A stretch of DNA of 32,785 nt from Deltaproteobacteria bacterium (GTDB taxonomy: Bacteria; Desulfobacterota; Dissulfuribacteria; Dissulfuribacterales; QOAL01), in assembly GCA_026986785.1 (NCBI GenBank), contig JALSNW010000033.1, positions 1-32,785 on the forward strand, in the 5' to 3' direction. Positions 9,032-16,257 of the stretch are shown here, piece by piece (within the stretch, counting starts at the first letter, position 1; every line of letters begins with the position of its first letter). A program made the position numbers and the translations under genes. Below the pieces are notes generated by a model that saw only the letters and a program-made list of their open reading frames with translations, had not been told where the DNA came from and made no database searches.

Positions 9032-9901
9032 ATGCTTCCCACAAAAGCAGTCATTCCAGTAGCAGGGCTTGGTACAAGGTTCCTGCCTGCAACCAAAGTG
9101 ATCCCCAAAGAGATGCTCACAATAGTGGACAGACCTACTATCCAATATATTGTGGAGGAGGTAGTGGCATCTGGTATAAAGGAAGTAGTCCTCGTTACTG
9201 CATCTGGCAAGTCTGCAATAGAGGACCACTTTGACTATTCCTTTGAACTGGAGACATTTCTCGCCCAAAAGGGAAAGCTCGACCTCCTCAATGAAGTCCG
9301 CCACATCTCAAGGTTGATTGAAGTGGTCTCTGTCAGGCAAAAAGAGCCTCTGGGGCTGGGACATGCGGTCCAGGTTACAGAACAGGTCATTGGAGACCAG
9401 CCCTTTGTAGTATGCCTTGGTGATGACCTAGTGGAATCTGAGGAGCCCTGTGTCTATCAGATGCTAAAGGTCTTCGAAAAATACCAGGAGGCCGTAGTTG
9501 CAGTGCAAGAGGTGGCTGAAGAAGATGTGAGGCGTTATGGTATAGCCGAGGGCAAAGAGGTGGAACCTGGCGTATACCAAGTGGAACGCATTATTGAAAA
9601 GCCTGAACCAGGCATGACGAAATCCCGACTCGCAGTCATAGGAAGATACATACTGAGGCCAGAGATCTACGACTGTCTAAAACGAACCCTGCCTGGCATA
9701 GGCGGTGAAATCCAGCTCACAGACGCCCTCGACACCCTGAGGACCGAACGAAGCCTTTATGCGTACAAGTTCAAGGGTAAACGGTTCGATGCAGGAGACA
9801 AGCTCGGCTATCTCCAGGCCACGGTTCATCTTGCCCTGGATCATCCCGATCTGGGACACGCCTTTAAAAAATACTTAAAGGAAATTGTAGCCCGTCTCTG
9901 A
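9032..9901 (+). CDS. galU: UTP--glucose-1-phosphate uridylyltransferase
   Basis: It makes UDP-glucose from glucose-1-phosphate and UTP, supplying glycosyl donors for lipopolysaccharide and exopolysaccharide. The nucleotidyltransferase signature GLGTRFLPATKVIPKEML is at residues 12-29, and GLGHAV, CLGDDLV, RIIEKPEP, GEIQLTDAL and KRFDAGDKLGY follow in the GalU order. The 289-residue length is standard. The ATG at 9032 has CAGGAGG (9018-9024) at a 7-nt spacing; an earlier in-frame start lies inside acs and adds residues foreign to the family. UDP-glucose from this enzyme could be a donor for the WaaG-like transferase at 21386, but that link is inference. Confidence 0.96.
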   Translation: MLPTKAVIPVAGLGTRFLPATKVIPKEMLTIVDRPTIQYIVEEVVASGIKEVVLVTASGKSAIEDHFDYSFELETFLAQKGKLDLLNEVRHISRLIEVVSVRQKEPLGLGHAVQVTEQVIGDQPFVVCLGDDLVESEEPCVYQMLKVFEKYQEAVVAVQEVAEEDVRRYGIAEGKEVEPGVYQVERIIEKPEPGMTKSRLAVIGRYILRPEIYDCLKRTLPGIGGEIQLTDALDTLRTERSLYAYKFKGKRFDAGDKLGYLQATVHLALDHPDLGHAFKKYLKEIVARL

Positions 9902-9920
9902 ATGGGACACTCGGTTAAAC

Positions 9921-12062
9921 ATGGTCAAACCTAACACTCCTGCTCTATCACGGCAGACTCATCCCCTTGTAAGCTGTATCGTTCCCCTGCACATCAAGGG
10001 GCCACTTACATATCGCTGGCCCTTTGGATCAAGGCTACCAGCCTTGGGGACGAGGCTCCTTCTGCCCCTTGGCAGGAGACGTATAGTCGGCATATATTGG
10101 GGCCAGGCCAATCCCCCTCCTGGAAACAAACAGCTCAAGGATGTCCTCCAGGTCATGGAAAAAGAGCCCCTCATTCCAGAGGGGCTTATGAATTTCATCA
10201 AATGGGCGGCCTCATATTATTACTATCCCCTGGGCCCTGCCATTTCAGAGGCCCTGCCCCAAGGGTTCTTCTCTCCTACCAAAAAGGCAACAGAGCGGGT
10301 TTTCAAAAAAGGCATAGGACCTGGACGTTCCCGATTCGATATCCATAGTTGGCAGGGGACAGAGATCGTAAAACTCAGCCTTGAGCAGGAACAGGCCATT
10401 CAAGACATCTCGCAGGCCATCAACACGTCGAAATTCAATCCAATACTCCTTTATGGCATCACAGGGAGTGGAAAGACCGAGGTCTACTTGAGGGCTGTGC
10501 AACAGTGCCTTGAGATAGGCAGGACAGCTCTCATACTGGTACCAGAGATATCCATGACTGGACAGTTGGCAGGGTGGTTCATATCACGGTTCAAACAAGG
10601 ACTGAGTCTTCTTCACAGTGGTCTCACCAGGGAACAAAGGCGGGACCAGTGGTGGAATATAAGGACAGGCAGGTCCAGAATAGTAGTAGGGGCTCGCTCG
10701 GCAATATTCGCTCCGTTGTCCAATATCGGGCTCATAATAGTCGATGAAGAACATGACAGTTCCTACAAACAGGATGAAAAATTCAGATACAATGCCAGGG
10801 ATCTCGCTTTAGTACGGGGGAGAATGGAAGGGGCTACAGTGGTCTTGGGCTCAGGGACCCCATCAGTTGCCAGCTTTTATAATGCCCTCCAGGGTAAATA
10901 CCAGTTGCTCAAGATGATGCATAGAGTTGGTCAAGCCCATCTCCCCTCAGTGGAGATAGTTGACCTCAGGACCAGGAAGATTGACAAAAAAGCCAATGCC
11001 ACCCACGACTCAGCAAGACCAGAATGGCTCTCTGAACGATTGAAGGATGAGATCTCTCAGGCCCTTGATAGGGGCCATCAGGTACTCCTCTTTCTCAATC
11101 GACGAGGGTTTGCAACCTATGTCTTCTGCCCCGAATGTGGCCACGTGTTCAAATGTGGCTCCTGTGATGTGATCTTAGCCTGGCATCGTAAAAACACAGC
11201 CCTTGTCAAGGCAAAAGACCTGACTCAATACAGAGGGCCAGGACTACTGTGTTGTCATTATTGTGGTGAGACATTTCCTGCCCTTCCCACATGTCCAAAA
11301 TGCGGCGGACAGGCCGTTCGTGCATCTGGCTTTGGCACAGAAAAGGTAGCCCAAGAATTTGTCGAGCAGTTTCCCGGCACCAATGTGGCCAGAATCGACA
11401 GAGACACCATTGGCAGAAAGAAGGAAATAGACAAAATCCTCAGGGACTTCAGGCGTGGTACAATAGACTGTCTCGTCGGCACCCAAATGATCACCAAGGG
11501 ACATGACTTTCCAGGACTGGCCCTGGTTGGTGTGTTAAGAGCTGATCTTGCCCTAAACGTCCCTGAATATTTTGCAGCAGAGAGGACCTTTCAACTAATT
11601 TCCCAGGTTGCAGGAAGGGCTGGCAGAAGCAAAGTGGCAGGCAAGGTAATAATACAGACTTTCATGCCAGATCACTACAGCATCTTGTGTGCAACCCAGC
11701 ACGACTTTCAGGGATTTTACAACAAGGAGATAAAGTTGAGGCAGCAATTAGGCTATCCCCCCTTTGGCAGGATCATCAACATTCGCCTATCGGGCACCAG
11801 GAAGGCCAAGGTGGAGGAGGCTGCCAAGAGACTTTCAGATCTTGCAATAAACCTGGCTGGTAAGATGGCATCCACTATGGTCCTGGGACCTGTACAGAGC
11901 CCCAAGAGCCGAATAAAGTCTCGTTTCAGATATCAATTCCTGTTGAAGGGTGAGATGAAAAACCTTAGAATACTCTGCTCCAAGATTGACAATAGTATAG
12001 ACGCTCTGGTACCCACTACCGTAAGGGTAGAAATCGATGTTGACCCCCAAAACTTTATGTGA
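9921..12062 (+). CDS. priA: primosomal protein N' (replication restart helicase)
   Basis: PriA recognises stalled forks and reloads the replisome, using a 3'-5' superfamily 2 helicase. In the 713-residue chain: an N-terminal DNA-binding region (about 1-130), Walker A GITGSGKTEVY (about 178-188), Walker B DEEH (about 274), and a zinc-binding module with CPEC, CGSC, CHYC and CPKC pairs (about 403-465) inserted in the second helicase lobe. GTQMITKGHDFP and QVAGRAGR then mark the C-terminal motor motifs. All expected elements are present. The ATG follows galU by 20 bp, so the two are probably co-transcribed. Confidence 0.96.
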   Translation: MVKPNTPALSRQTHPLVSCIVPLHIKGPLTYRWPFGSRLPALGTRLLLPLGRRRIVGIYWGQANPPPGNKQLKDVLQVMEKEPLIPEGLMNFIKWAASYYYYPLGPAISEALPQGFFSPTKKATERVFKKGIGPGRSRFDIHSWQGTEIVKLSLEQEQAIQDISQAINTSKFNPILLYGITGSGKTEVYLRAVQQCLEIGRTALILVPEISMTGQLAGWFISRFKQGLSLLHSGLTREQRRDQWWNIRTGRSRIVVGARSAIFAPLSNIGLIIVDEEHDSSYKQDEKFRYNARDLALVRGRMEGATVVLGSGTPSVASFYNALQGKYQLLKMMHRVGQAHLPSVEIVDLRTRKIDKKANATHDSARPEWLSERLKDEISQALDRGHQVLLFLNRRGFATYVFCPECGHVFKCGSCDVILAWHRKNTALVKAKDLTQYRGPGLLCCHYCGETFPALPTCPKCGGQAVRASGFGTEKVAQEFVEQFPGTNVARIDRDTIGRKKEIDKILRDFRRGTIDCLVGTQMITKGHDFPGLALVGVLRADLALNVPEYFAAERTFQLISQVAGRAGRSKVAGKVIIQTFMPDHYSILCATQHDFQGFYNKEIKLRQQLGYPPFGRIINIRLSGTRKAKVEEAAKRLSDLAINLAGKMASTMVLGPVQSPKSRIKSRFRYQFLLKGEMKNLRILCSKIDNSIDALVPTTVRVEIDVDPQNFM

Positions 12063-12456
12063 CAACAAGCTGGTGAAAAAAGTGGAAGAAGATAGAAGAG
12101 CTCAAGACTCAACTAAGCAGCAAGGCAATGATCAAAAAAAAGAGGCGGTCTTCAGGTGGGAAGACAAAAAATTCATTGCTGCCATGAGCGTCGTAGCCAT
12201 TGGCTTTAGCTTGAGAGGTGGTGAATTCCCTGGCTGCTTATTGGCCTCACTCAGACAGATGCTTTCTGCCTTTGTATATGGCTTTGGAATCGTGTTCCTT
12301 TTTATTGGCATGACCAAAAAGACGTTCAAATACAATCCGACCAAGGTCCAGATAGTACGATGGGCAGTGGCCCTGGCTGCAATATTTGCCCTTAGTGAAC
12401 TATTACACGAGGCATTTCTCGTTTTTACTGGGCAGATGCCCCCTCCAAGGCCCTGA
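12037..12456 (+). CDS. small membrane protein of unknown function
   Basis: I do not recognise this 139-residue protein. The first 45 residues are charged and hydrophilic. They are followed by a weak hydrophobic stretch (about 47-60) and two convincing membrane helices, LSAFVYGFGIVFLFIGMTK (about 76-94) and IVRWAVALAAIFALSELLHE (about 105-125). The C-terminus ends in a PPPRP tail. The start overlaps priA by 26 bp, with AAGGG about 10 nt upstream, so it is probably translated from the priA transcript. The gene ends right before a bidirectional terminator, closing the acs-galU-priA unit. Confidence 0.6.
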   Translation: MLTPKTLCDNKLVKKVEEDRRAQDSTKQQGNDQKKEAVFRWEDKKFIAAMSVVAIGFSLRGGEFPGCLLASLRQMLSAFVYGFGIVFLFIGMTKKTFKYNPTKVQIVRWAVALAAIFALSELLHEAFLVFTGQMPPPRP

Positions 12457-12462
12457 AAATAA

Positions 12463-12486
12463 AAAGGGCGGTTTTACCCGCCCTTT
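12463..12486. terminator. bidirectional intrinsic terminator
   Basis: A perfect 9-bp stem AAAGGGCGG / CCGCCCTTT with a 6-nt loop sits between convergent genes. Read on the minus strand, the stem is followed by TTTTTATTTTC, a good intrinsic terminator for the small secreted protein. On the plus strand the T tract is only the last three bases of the stem. Confidence 0.85.
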
Positions 12487-12522
12487 AGGGATAAAGAATT
12501 GAAAGAATCAACCCTTATCCAT

Positions 12523-12909
12523 TTATTTACCTGTGGCCCCGTGCACTGCACCCTCACCAACATGCTTCATTTCTTCCATGGCCTTCATGTGCCCTTCGGC
12601 ACTGTCCTTCATTTCCTTCATCCCATGAGTGGCCTTGTCCTTTACCTCTCCAGCCTCTTGCTTTGCCTTCATGGCCTTGTCAAGTCCATCGCTTTGAGGC
12701 TTGGTCACATTTCCTGCCAATTCGTCAATCTTTTTGTTGACCGTTCCCCCTGCCTTCTGCACCTCTTCGTTCACCATGCCCTTTGCATGCTCCTTGGCAA
12801 TACCCTTCATGCCGGACATGAGGCTGGAATCAGCTGAAAAGACCGGGGCTGATATGGCCAAAACCAGTCCAAAGATTACAGAAACCACAATCACCACGCC
12901 ATTTTTCAT
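12523..12909 (-). CDS. small exported LEA-like protein
   Basis: No named family is recognised. The 128-residue precursor has a clear signal peptide (MKNGVVIVVSVIFGLVLA, then cleavage after ISAPVFSA, about residue 26), so the mature part should be periplasmic. The mature part has no Phe, Trp, Tyr, Cys or Arg. It is rich in Lys, Glu, Met (9), Ala and Gly, with several His, in a pattern that suggests a disordered chain or long amphipathic helix, as in LEA-type and CsbD-like stress proteins. The ATG at 12909 is chosen because AGGAGA lies just upstream; a longer frame exists but begins before the signal peptide. It has its own candidate promoter and terminator, so it is a single-gene unit. Confidence 0.75.
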   Translation of the reverse strand: MKNGVVIVVSVIFGLVLAISAPVFSADSSLMSGMKGIAKEHAKGMVNEEVQKAGGTVNKKIDELAGNVTKPQSDGLDKAMKAKQEAGEVKDKATHGMKEMKDSAEGHMKAMEEMKHVGEGAVHGATGK

Positions 12910-12947
12910 TTTTTCTTCTCCTTTTCCGAACAACATTAATAAGACCA

Positions 12948-12976
12948 AACTTATTTAATTTATCAGAAAAGGTCAA
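12948..12976 (-). promoter_or_regulatory. candidate promoter of the small exported protein
   Basis: On the minus strand, TTGACC (12971-12976) is a near-consensus -35 box. It is followed after 17 bp by TAAGTT (12948-12953), a poor -10 with 3 of 6 matches. The region between is very AT-rich. The start codon lies about 38 bp downstream of the -10. Confidence 0.4.
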
Positions 12977-13051
12977 CTAAAAAATTTTTCTCAAACAGTG
13001 CTTTCAGTCCAAATTATACAGCTTGGTAAGCGTAAAATGGGGACAAAGGTT

Positions 13052-13065
13052 TTTATGGCCATAAA
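13052..13065. promoter_or_regulatory. perfect 14-bp palindrome, possible operator
   Basis: TTTATGGCCATAAA is a perfect palindrome in the 177-bp gap between the LOG-family gene and the small exported protein. It lies about 75 bp upstream of the candidate -35 box of the latter, where an activator or a distal operator site would fit. It is too short, and lacks a loop, to be a convincing terminator of the upstream operon. Confidence 0.3.
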
Positions 13066-13086
13066 TGCATATCTGGGCTCAAATGC

Positions 13087-13785
13087 TCAGTAGAGTTGAT
13101 TCTCTGCCACTGGCACCAATTCCTTGATTGTCTCAATGACTTGTCGTGGGTCGTCAAGGATATGGAAAAGCTCGAGATCTTCTGGTGCGATCATACCATT
13201 GGGGAGTACGGTTGATTCCAGCCACTTTATAAACCCTTTCCAGTAATCGCTTCCAACGAGTATTACAGGGAAAGGCTTTATCTTTTGGGTCTGGATAAGG
13301 GTTATTGCCTCTGAAAATTCGTCCAGGGTGCCATAACCTCCTGGTAGACATACAAAGGCCACGGCATATTTGACCAACATGACCTTTCTCACGAAAAAGT
13401 ACCTGAAATCAAGACTGATATTGGCATATGGATTTGGATGTTGCTCATGTGGCAGCTTGATATTCAATCCTGCAGATATGGCGCCCTGTTCCCAGGCACC
13501 CTTGTTTGCCGCCTCCATGACTCCAGGACCTCCACCTGTTATTATGGAATAGCCCTCCTTGGCAAGCCCTTTAGAAATCTCCTCTGCCAATTGGTAATAG
13601 GGGTCCTCCGGCTTCACCCTGGCAGAGCCAAACACTGCTATGCCAGGATATGTCTTTGCCATCTCTTCGAAGCCGTCAACAAATTCTGCCAAGATCCTGA
13701 ACAGTCGCCAGCTCTCCTGTACATTTAATTGATCAACTACAAAACGACCTTCTATGTCATCATTATTCTTATGAATCATATCCAC
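13087..13785 (-). CDS. LOG-family protein
   Basis: It has the Rossmann-like LOG fold (TIGR00730/'lysine decarboxylase-like' family). Characterised members release the ribose-5-phosphate from nucleotide monophosphates, including cytokinin precursors; bacterial roles are often housekeeping nucleotide turnover. Key motifs are GGGPGVMEAA (84-93) and PGGYGTLDE (148-156), with the preceding FVRKVML supplying Arg133 and Lys134. The 232-residue length fits. It overlaps the end of recO by 17 bp and is the last gene of the mfd operon. A role in cytokinin making is not implied. Confidence 0.88.
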   Translation of the reverse strand: MDMIHKNNDDIEGRFVVDQLNVQESWRLFRILAEFVDGFEEMAKTYPGIAVFGSARVKPEDPYYQLAEEISKGLAKEGYSIITGGGPGVMEAANKGAWEQGAISAGLNIKLPHEQHPNPYANISLDFRYFFVRKVMLVKYAVAFVCLPGGYGTLDEFSEAITLIQTQKIKPFPVILVGSDYWKGFIKWLESTVLPNGMIAPEDLELFHILDDPRQVIETIKELVPVAENQLY

Positions 13786-14554
13786 ATCCTTTTAGGTCTT
13801 TTGACACATCGATAAACTTATACGAGGAAGGTTCCTTGTGCAAATGCCGGCAGTGTAGTTCCTTCATATAGGACCAGCCCTCTAGACTCTGGCTATAGGT
13901 AAGTTTTAACCGACCAACCCTTTCCAGAGAGGATGTGCCTATAAAATCAATGGATCTCGCTGTCCCAAGGCATAGATTCATGCTGTCTTTTCTCCCCACA
14001 CACGAAGCACAGATGATCTCACCCGTGATCCTGTCAAAAGCTATCAATCTACCCATAGGCCTCTTTCCGCAAACACTGCACACATCCAAACGGGGAAGCA
14101 GGCCTACTGACTTGAGCAGCCTTATCTTGAAAATGAGGCTGCATGTAACTGGGCAGCTTCCCCTGGAGATCTTGGAAAGATACCAGTTCACCAGACCAAA
14201 GACATCACTGTCTCCAACCCCTTCCCTTTGCCACAGCTCTGTCAATTCCATGCAGAGACTTGCATAAACAAAGCGTTGATAATCCGAGCTAATCGTTTCA
14301 TAGATATGGAGAATAGTGGCAGAATCGAGACGCCACAATCCAGAGGGTCGGCTTCTGATGAGACAGGCTGAAACCTGAGTGAAAGGCTCCAGGGCATTCA
14401 TGAACCTCTTGGTGCTCTTTTTGGCCCCCTTCGCCACGGCCCGGAGCTTACCCGCCTCGGGAGTAAGAAATGTGACCAACAAATCGGATTCTCCCATGGG
14501 TATGGAGGAGATTATGAAAGCTTTTGTAGACAGACTGACAGGGGCCATCTCCAA
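13769..14554 (-). CDS. recO: DNA repair protein RecO
   Basis: RecO anneals single strands and helps load RecA at gaps with RecR. The 261-residue protein shows the N-terminal OB-fold start (AFIISSIPMGESDLLVTFLT), KGAKKSTKRF in the middle, and a zinc-finger-like CSVC...ICASC set (C159, C162, C182, C185). That finger is present in many RecO proteins but lost in enteric ones. The fit to the family is good throughout. It starts 17 bp after the RodZ-like gene and overlaps the LOG gene. Confidence 0.92.
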   Translation of the reverse strand: MEMAPVSLSTKAFIISSIPMGESDLLVTFLTPEAGKLRAVAKGAKKSTKRFMNALEPFTQVSACLIRSRPSGLWRLDSATILHIYETISSDYQRFVYASLCMELTELWQREGVGDSDVFGLVNWYLSKISRGSCPVTCSLIFKIRLLKSVGLLPRLDVCSVCGKRPMGRLIAFDRITGEIICASCVGRKDSMNLCLGTARSIDFIGTSSLERVGRLKLTYSQSLEGWSYMKELHCRHLHKEPSSYKFIDVSKDLKGCGYDS

Positions 14555-14571
14555 GGCACCTACTGCCCTTA

Positions 14572-15168
14572 TTATGGTTTTTGGGGTGGTGGGCTTTGCT
14601 TGGATCCCTCTTTCAAGGCCTCGTCACTATTTCCAGAGACAGCCGTAGGGCCTTCTGCCTCCTGCTCCAGCAAGATCTGTGGTCCGACCGTTATACCAGC
14701 ATTGGAGTCAGGCTTGAAAGACGAAGAATTTCCTTCGGTAGTACCAACCATCCTGCCTGTCAGGGGCTGAATAGTCAATTGATGCCCCTGAAAGAAGAAA
14801 AACCATGCAGCAACAGCAACAAGGGTGGCGGCTACTATTGCCACAATTAGAAGGACAGGAGACTTTGACCTCCTGATGTCTGTAGAAGGAGAAGACAGCC
14901 TCCTGACGTTTTTTATATCAAGCTCGTCCTGGGGCATATTTTCTTCCAGGCGCAAGAGGGCATCTGTAGGATCTATGCCTATATATTCTGCATACGCCTT
15001 TATGAAACCCTTAACAAATACCTCGGCTGGCAGGTCGTCGAATTGATCGGCCTCAATGGACCTGAGCCTTCTTATGGAAATCTTGGTACCCTCAGCCACC
15101 TCTTCAAGGGTAATCTGCCTCAGCTCCCTTTCTCTCTTAAGAAATTCACCTACAGATTCTTGTGTCAT
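14572..15168 (-). CDS. RodZ-like HTH/membrane protein without the C-terminal domain
   Basis: The N-terminal 70 residues form an HTH_25/Xre-type fold (LKRERELRQITLEEVAEGTK...), as in the cytoskeletal protein RodZ. A single membrane helix (about 104-127, ending in AWFFFF) follows, and then a short periplasmic tail. In RodZ, the HTH end binds MreB in the cytoplasm and a C-terminal beta domain (DUF4115) lies outside. Here the tail is only about 70 residues, poor in structure and ending in PPPQKP, so that domain is absent. The protein (198 residues) is shorter than most RodZ. It sits between surA and recO in one operon. Confidence 0.75.
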   Translation of the reverse strand: MTQESVGEFLKRERELRQITLEEVAEGTKISIRRLRSIEADQFDDLPAEVFVKGFIKAYAEYIGIDPTDALLRLEENMPQDELDIKNVRRLSSPSTDIRRSKSPVLLIVAIVAATLVAVAAWFFFFQGHQLTIQPLTGRMVGTTEGNSSSFKPDSNAGITVGPQILLEQEAEGPTAVSGNSDEALKEGSKQSPPPQKP

Positions 15169-15206
15169 ATGATAGCCATTTCTTTAGCCACAAATCAGTA
15201 CCCCCT

Positions 15207-16244
15207 CTATAGAAGTATCCTTATGGCTGATTTGGATCGTAGTTCATTGAGCCAGTCCTGAAACCTCTGATTGATTTCCTGGTTGTAAAGCTTCTGCCTG
15301 GTCTCTTCCATGAGGGTGGGATCAATATCTTCTTCCTTGGAATTTGAGATGCCAACCAGCTTCAGAATCTGGAACCCCATGGGGGTTTCTATCACCTCCG
15401 AGTAGGAACCAGGTTTCATCCTTTCCACTGCCTTCTTTATTGCAGGAGACATCTCATCCAGGCTGAATACTCCGAGCCTGACCTCAGAGGCTATGGGCAA
15501 GCGGCTGGAATAACGCCGAGCCACTTCCTCAAAATCCTGGCCACTTTCCAGGGCATTCAAGGCCTCTTCCGCCCTCTTTCTGGCAGCCTCTTTTGCAGAA
15601 GGGGTGTCATCTTCTGGGACCACACAGATATGATCAAGTATATAATATGGACCACCATAATCAGAAGACTCACTATCCCCCTTCAAGTATGATCTCACTT
15701 GCTCGTCAGTAATGACAATCTTTGACTGAACCTGGGCATTTATGAGCCTTGCCCTCTCTATCTGATCGGCAACCTGTTTTTTGTATTTCTTCAGACTCGA
15801 GCCATCCTGCTTGAGCTTTTCTGCCAATTCCTGCCTTGTGATCCCATTATTCTTACAGATATTGTCGATGGCATGTTCTACCTCTGCATCCGACACGGTT
15901 ATCCCCAGTCTCTCTATCTCTTGCTCCACGAGATAATCATCTATCATCTGGGGCAATATCTTGGCATATATGGTCTGCTTGATCTGGGCCTTCTCCTCGG
16001 GACTCATATCTTCCTTGATATACTGGCGGAGAAATGGCCTGGCCCTTTTTTCGAGCTGGGAGAGTGTAATTACGTGACTATTCACTATAGCTACTATCCT
16101 GTCCACGATCACTGCATCTGCCCCTGGCATGAAAAGGGACGACAAAAGCACTGACCACAGCAAAAAAAAGATGAATATCAATGGATATGAACCATATGGC
16201 CCGGAGTATCTGTTCATGGCACCCTTATTCTTCTGCGATTGCAT
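15207..16244 (-). CDS. surA: SurA-type periplasmic peptidyl-prolyl isomerase/chaperone
   Basis: The protein has an N-terminal signal/anchor (FIFFLLWSVLLSSLFM) and then the SurA N-domain start DRIVAIVNSHVITLSQLE. The helical chaperone region runs to about residue 195. One parvulin (PpiC) domain follows (about 200-300; YILDHICV, then GVFSLDEMSPAIKKAVERM and ETPMGFQILKL). SurA of enteric bacteria has two parvulin domains; only one is visible here. It helps fold outer-membrane proteins. The start is uncertain: an ATG at 16217 has AAGGGTG upstream and would give a more normal signal peptide. It lies 13 bp after mfd, in the same operon. Confidence 0.87.
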   Translation of the reverse strand: MQSQKNKGAMNRYSGPYGSYPLIFIFFLLWSVLLSSLFMPGADAVIVDRIVAIVNSHVITLSQLEKRARPFLRQYIKEDMSPEEKAQIKQTIYAKILPQMIDDYLVEQEIERLGITVSDAEVEHAIDNICKNNGITRQELAEKLKQDGSSLKKYKKQVADQIERARLINAQVQSKIVITDEQVRSYLKGDSESSDYGGPYYILDHICVVPEDDTPSAKEAARKRAEEALNALESGQDFEEVARRYSSRLPIASEVRLGVFSLDEMSPAIKKAVERMKPGSYSEVIETPMGFQILKLVGISNSKEEDIDPTLMEETRQKLYNQEINQRFQDWLNELRSKSAIRILL

Positions 16245-16257
16245 TGGTAAATAATAT

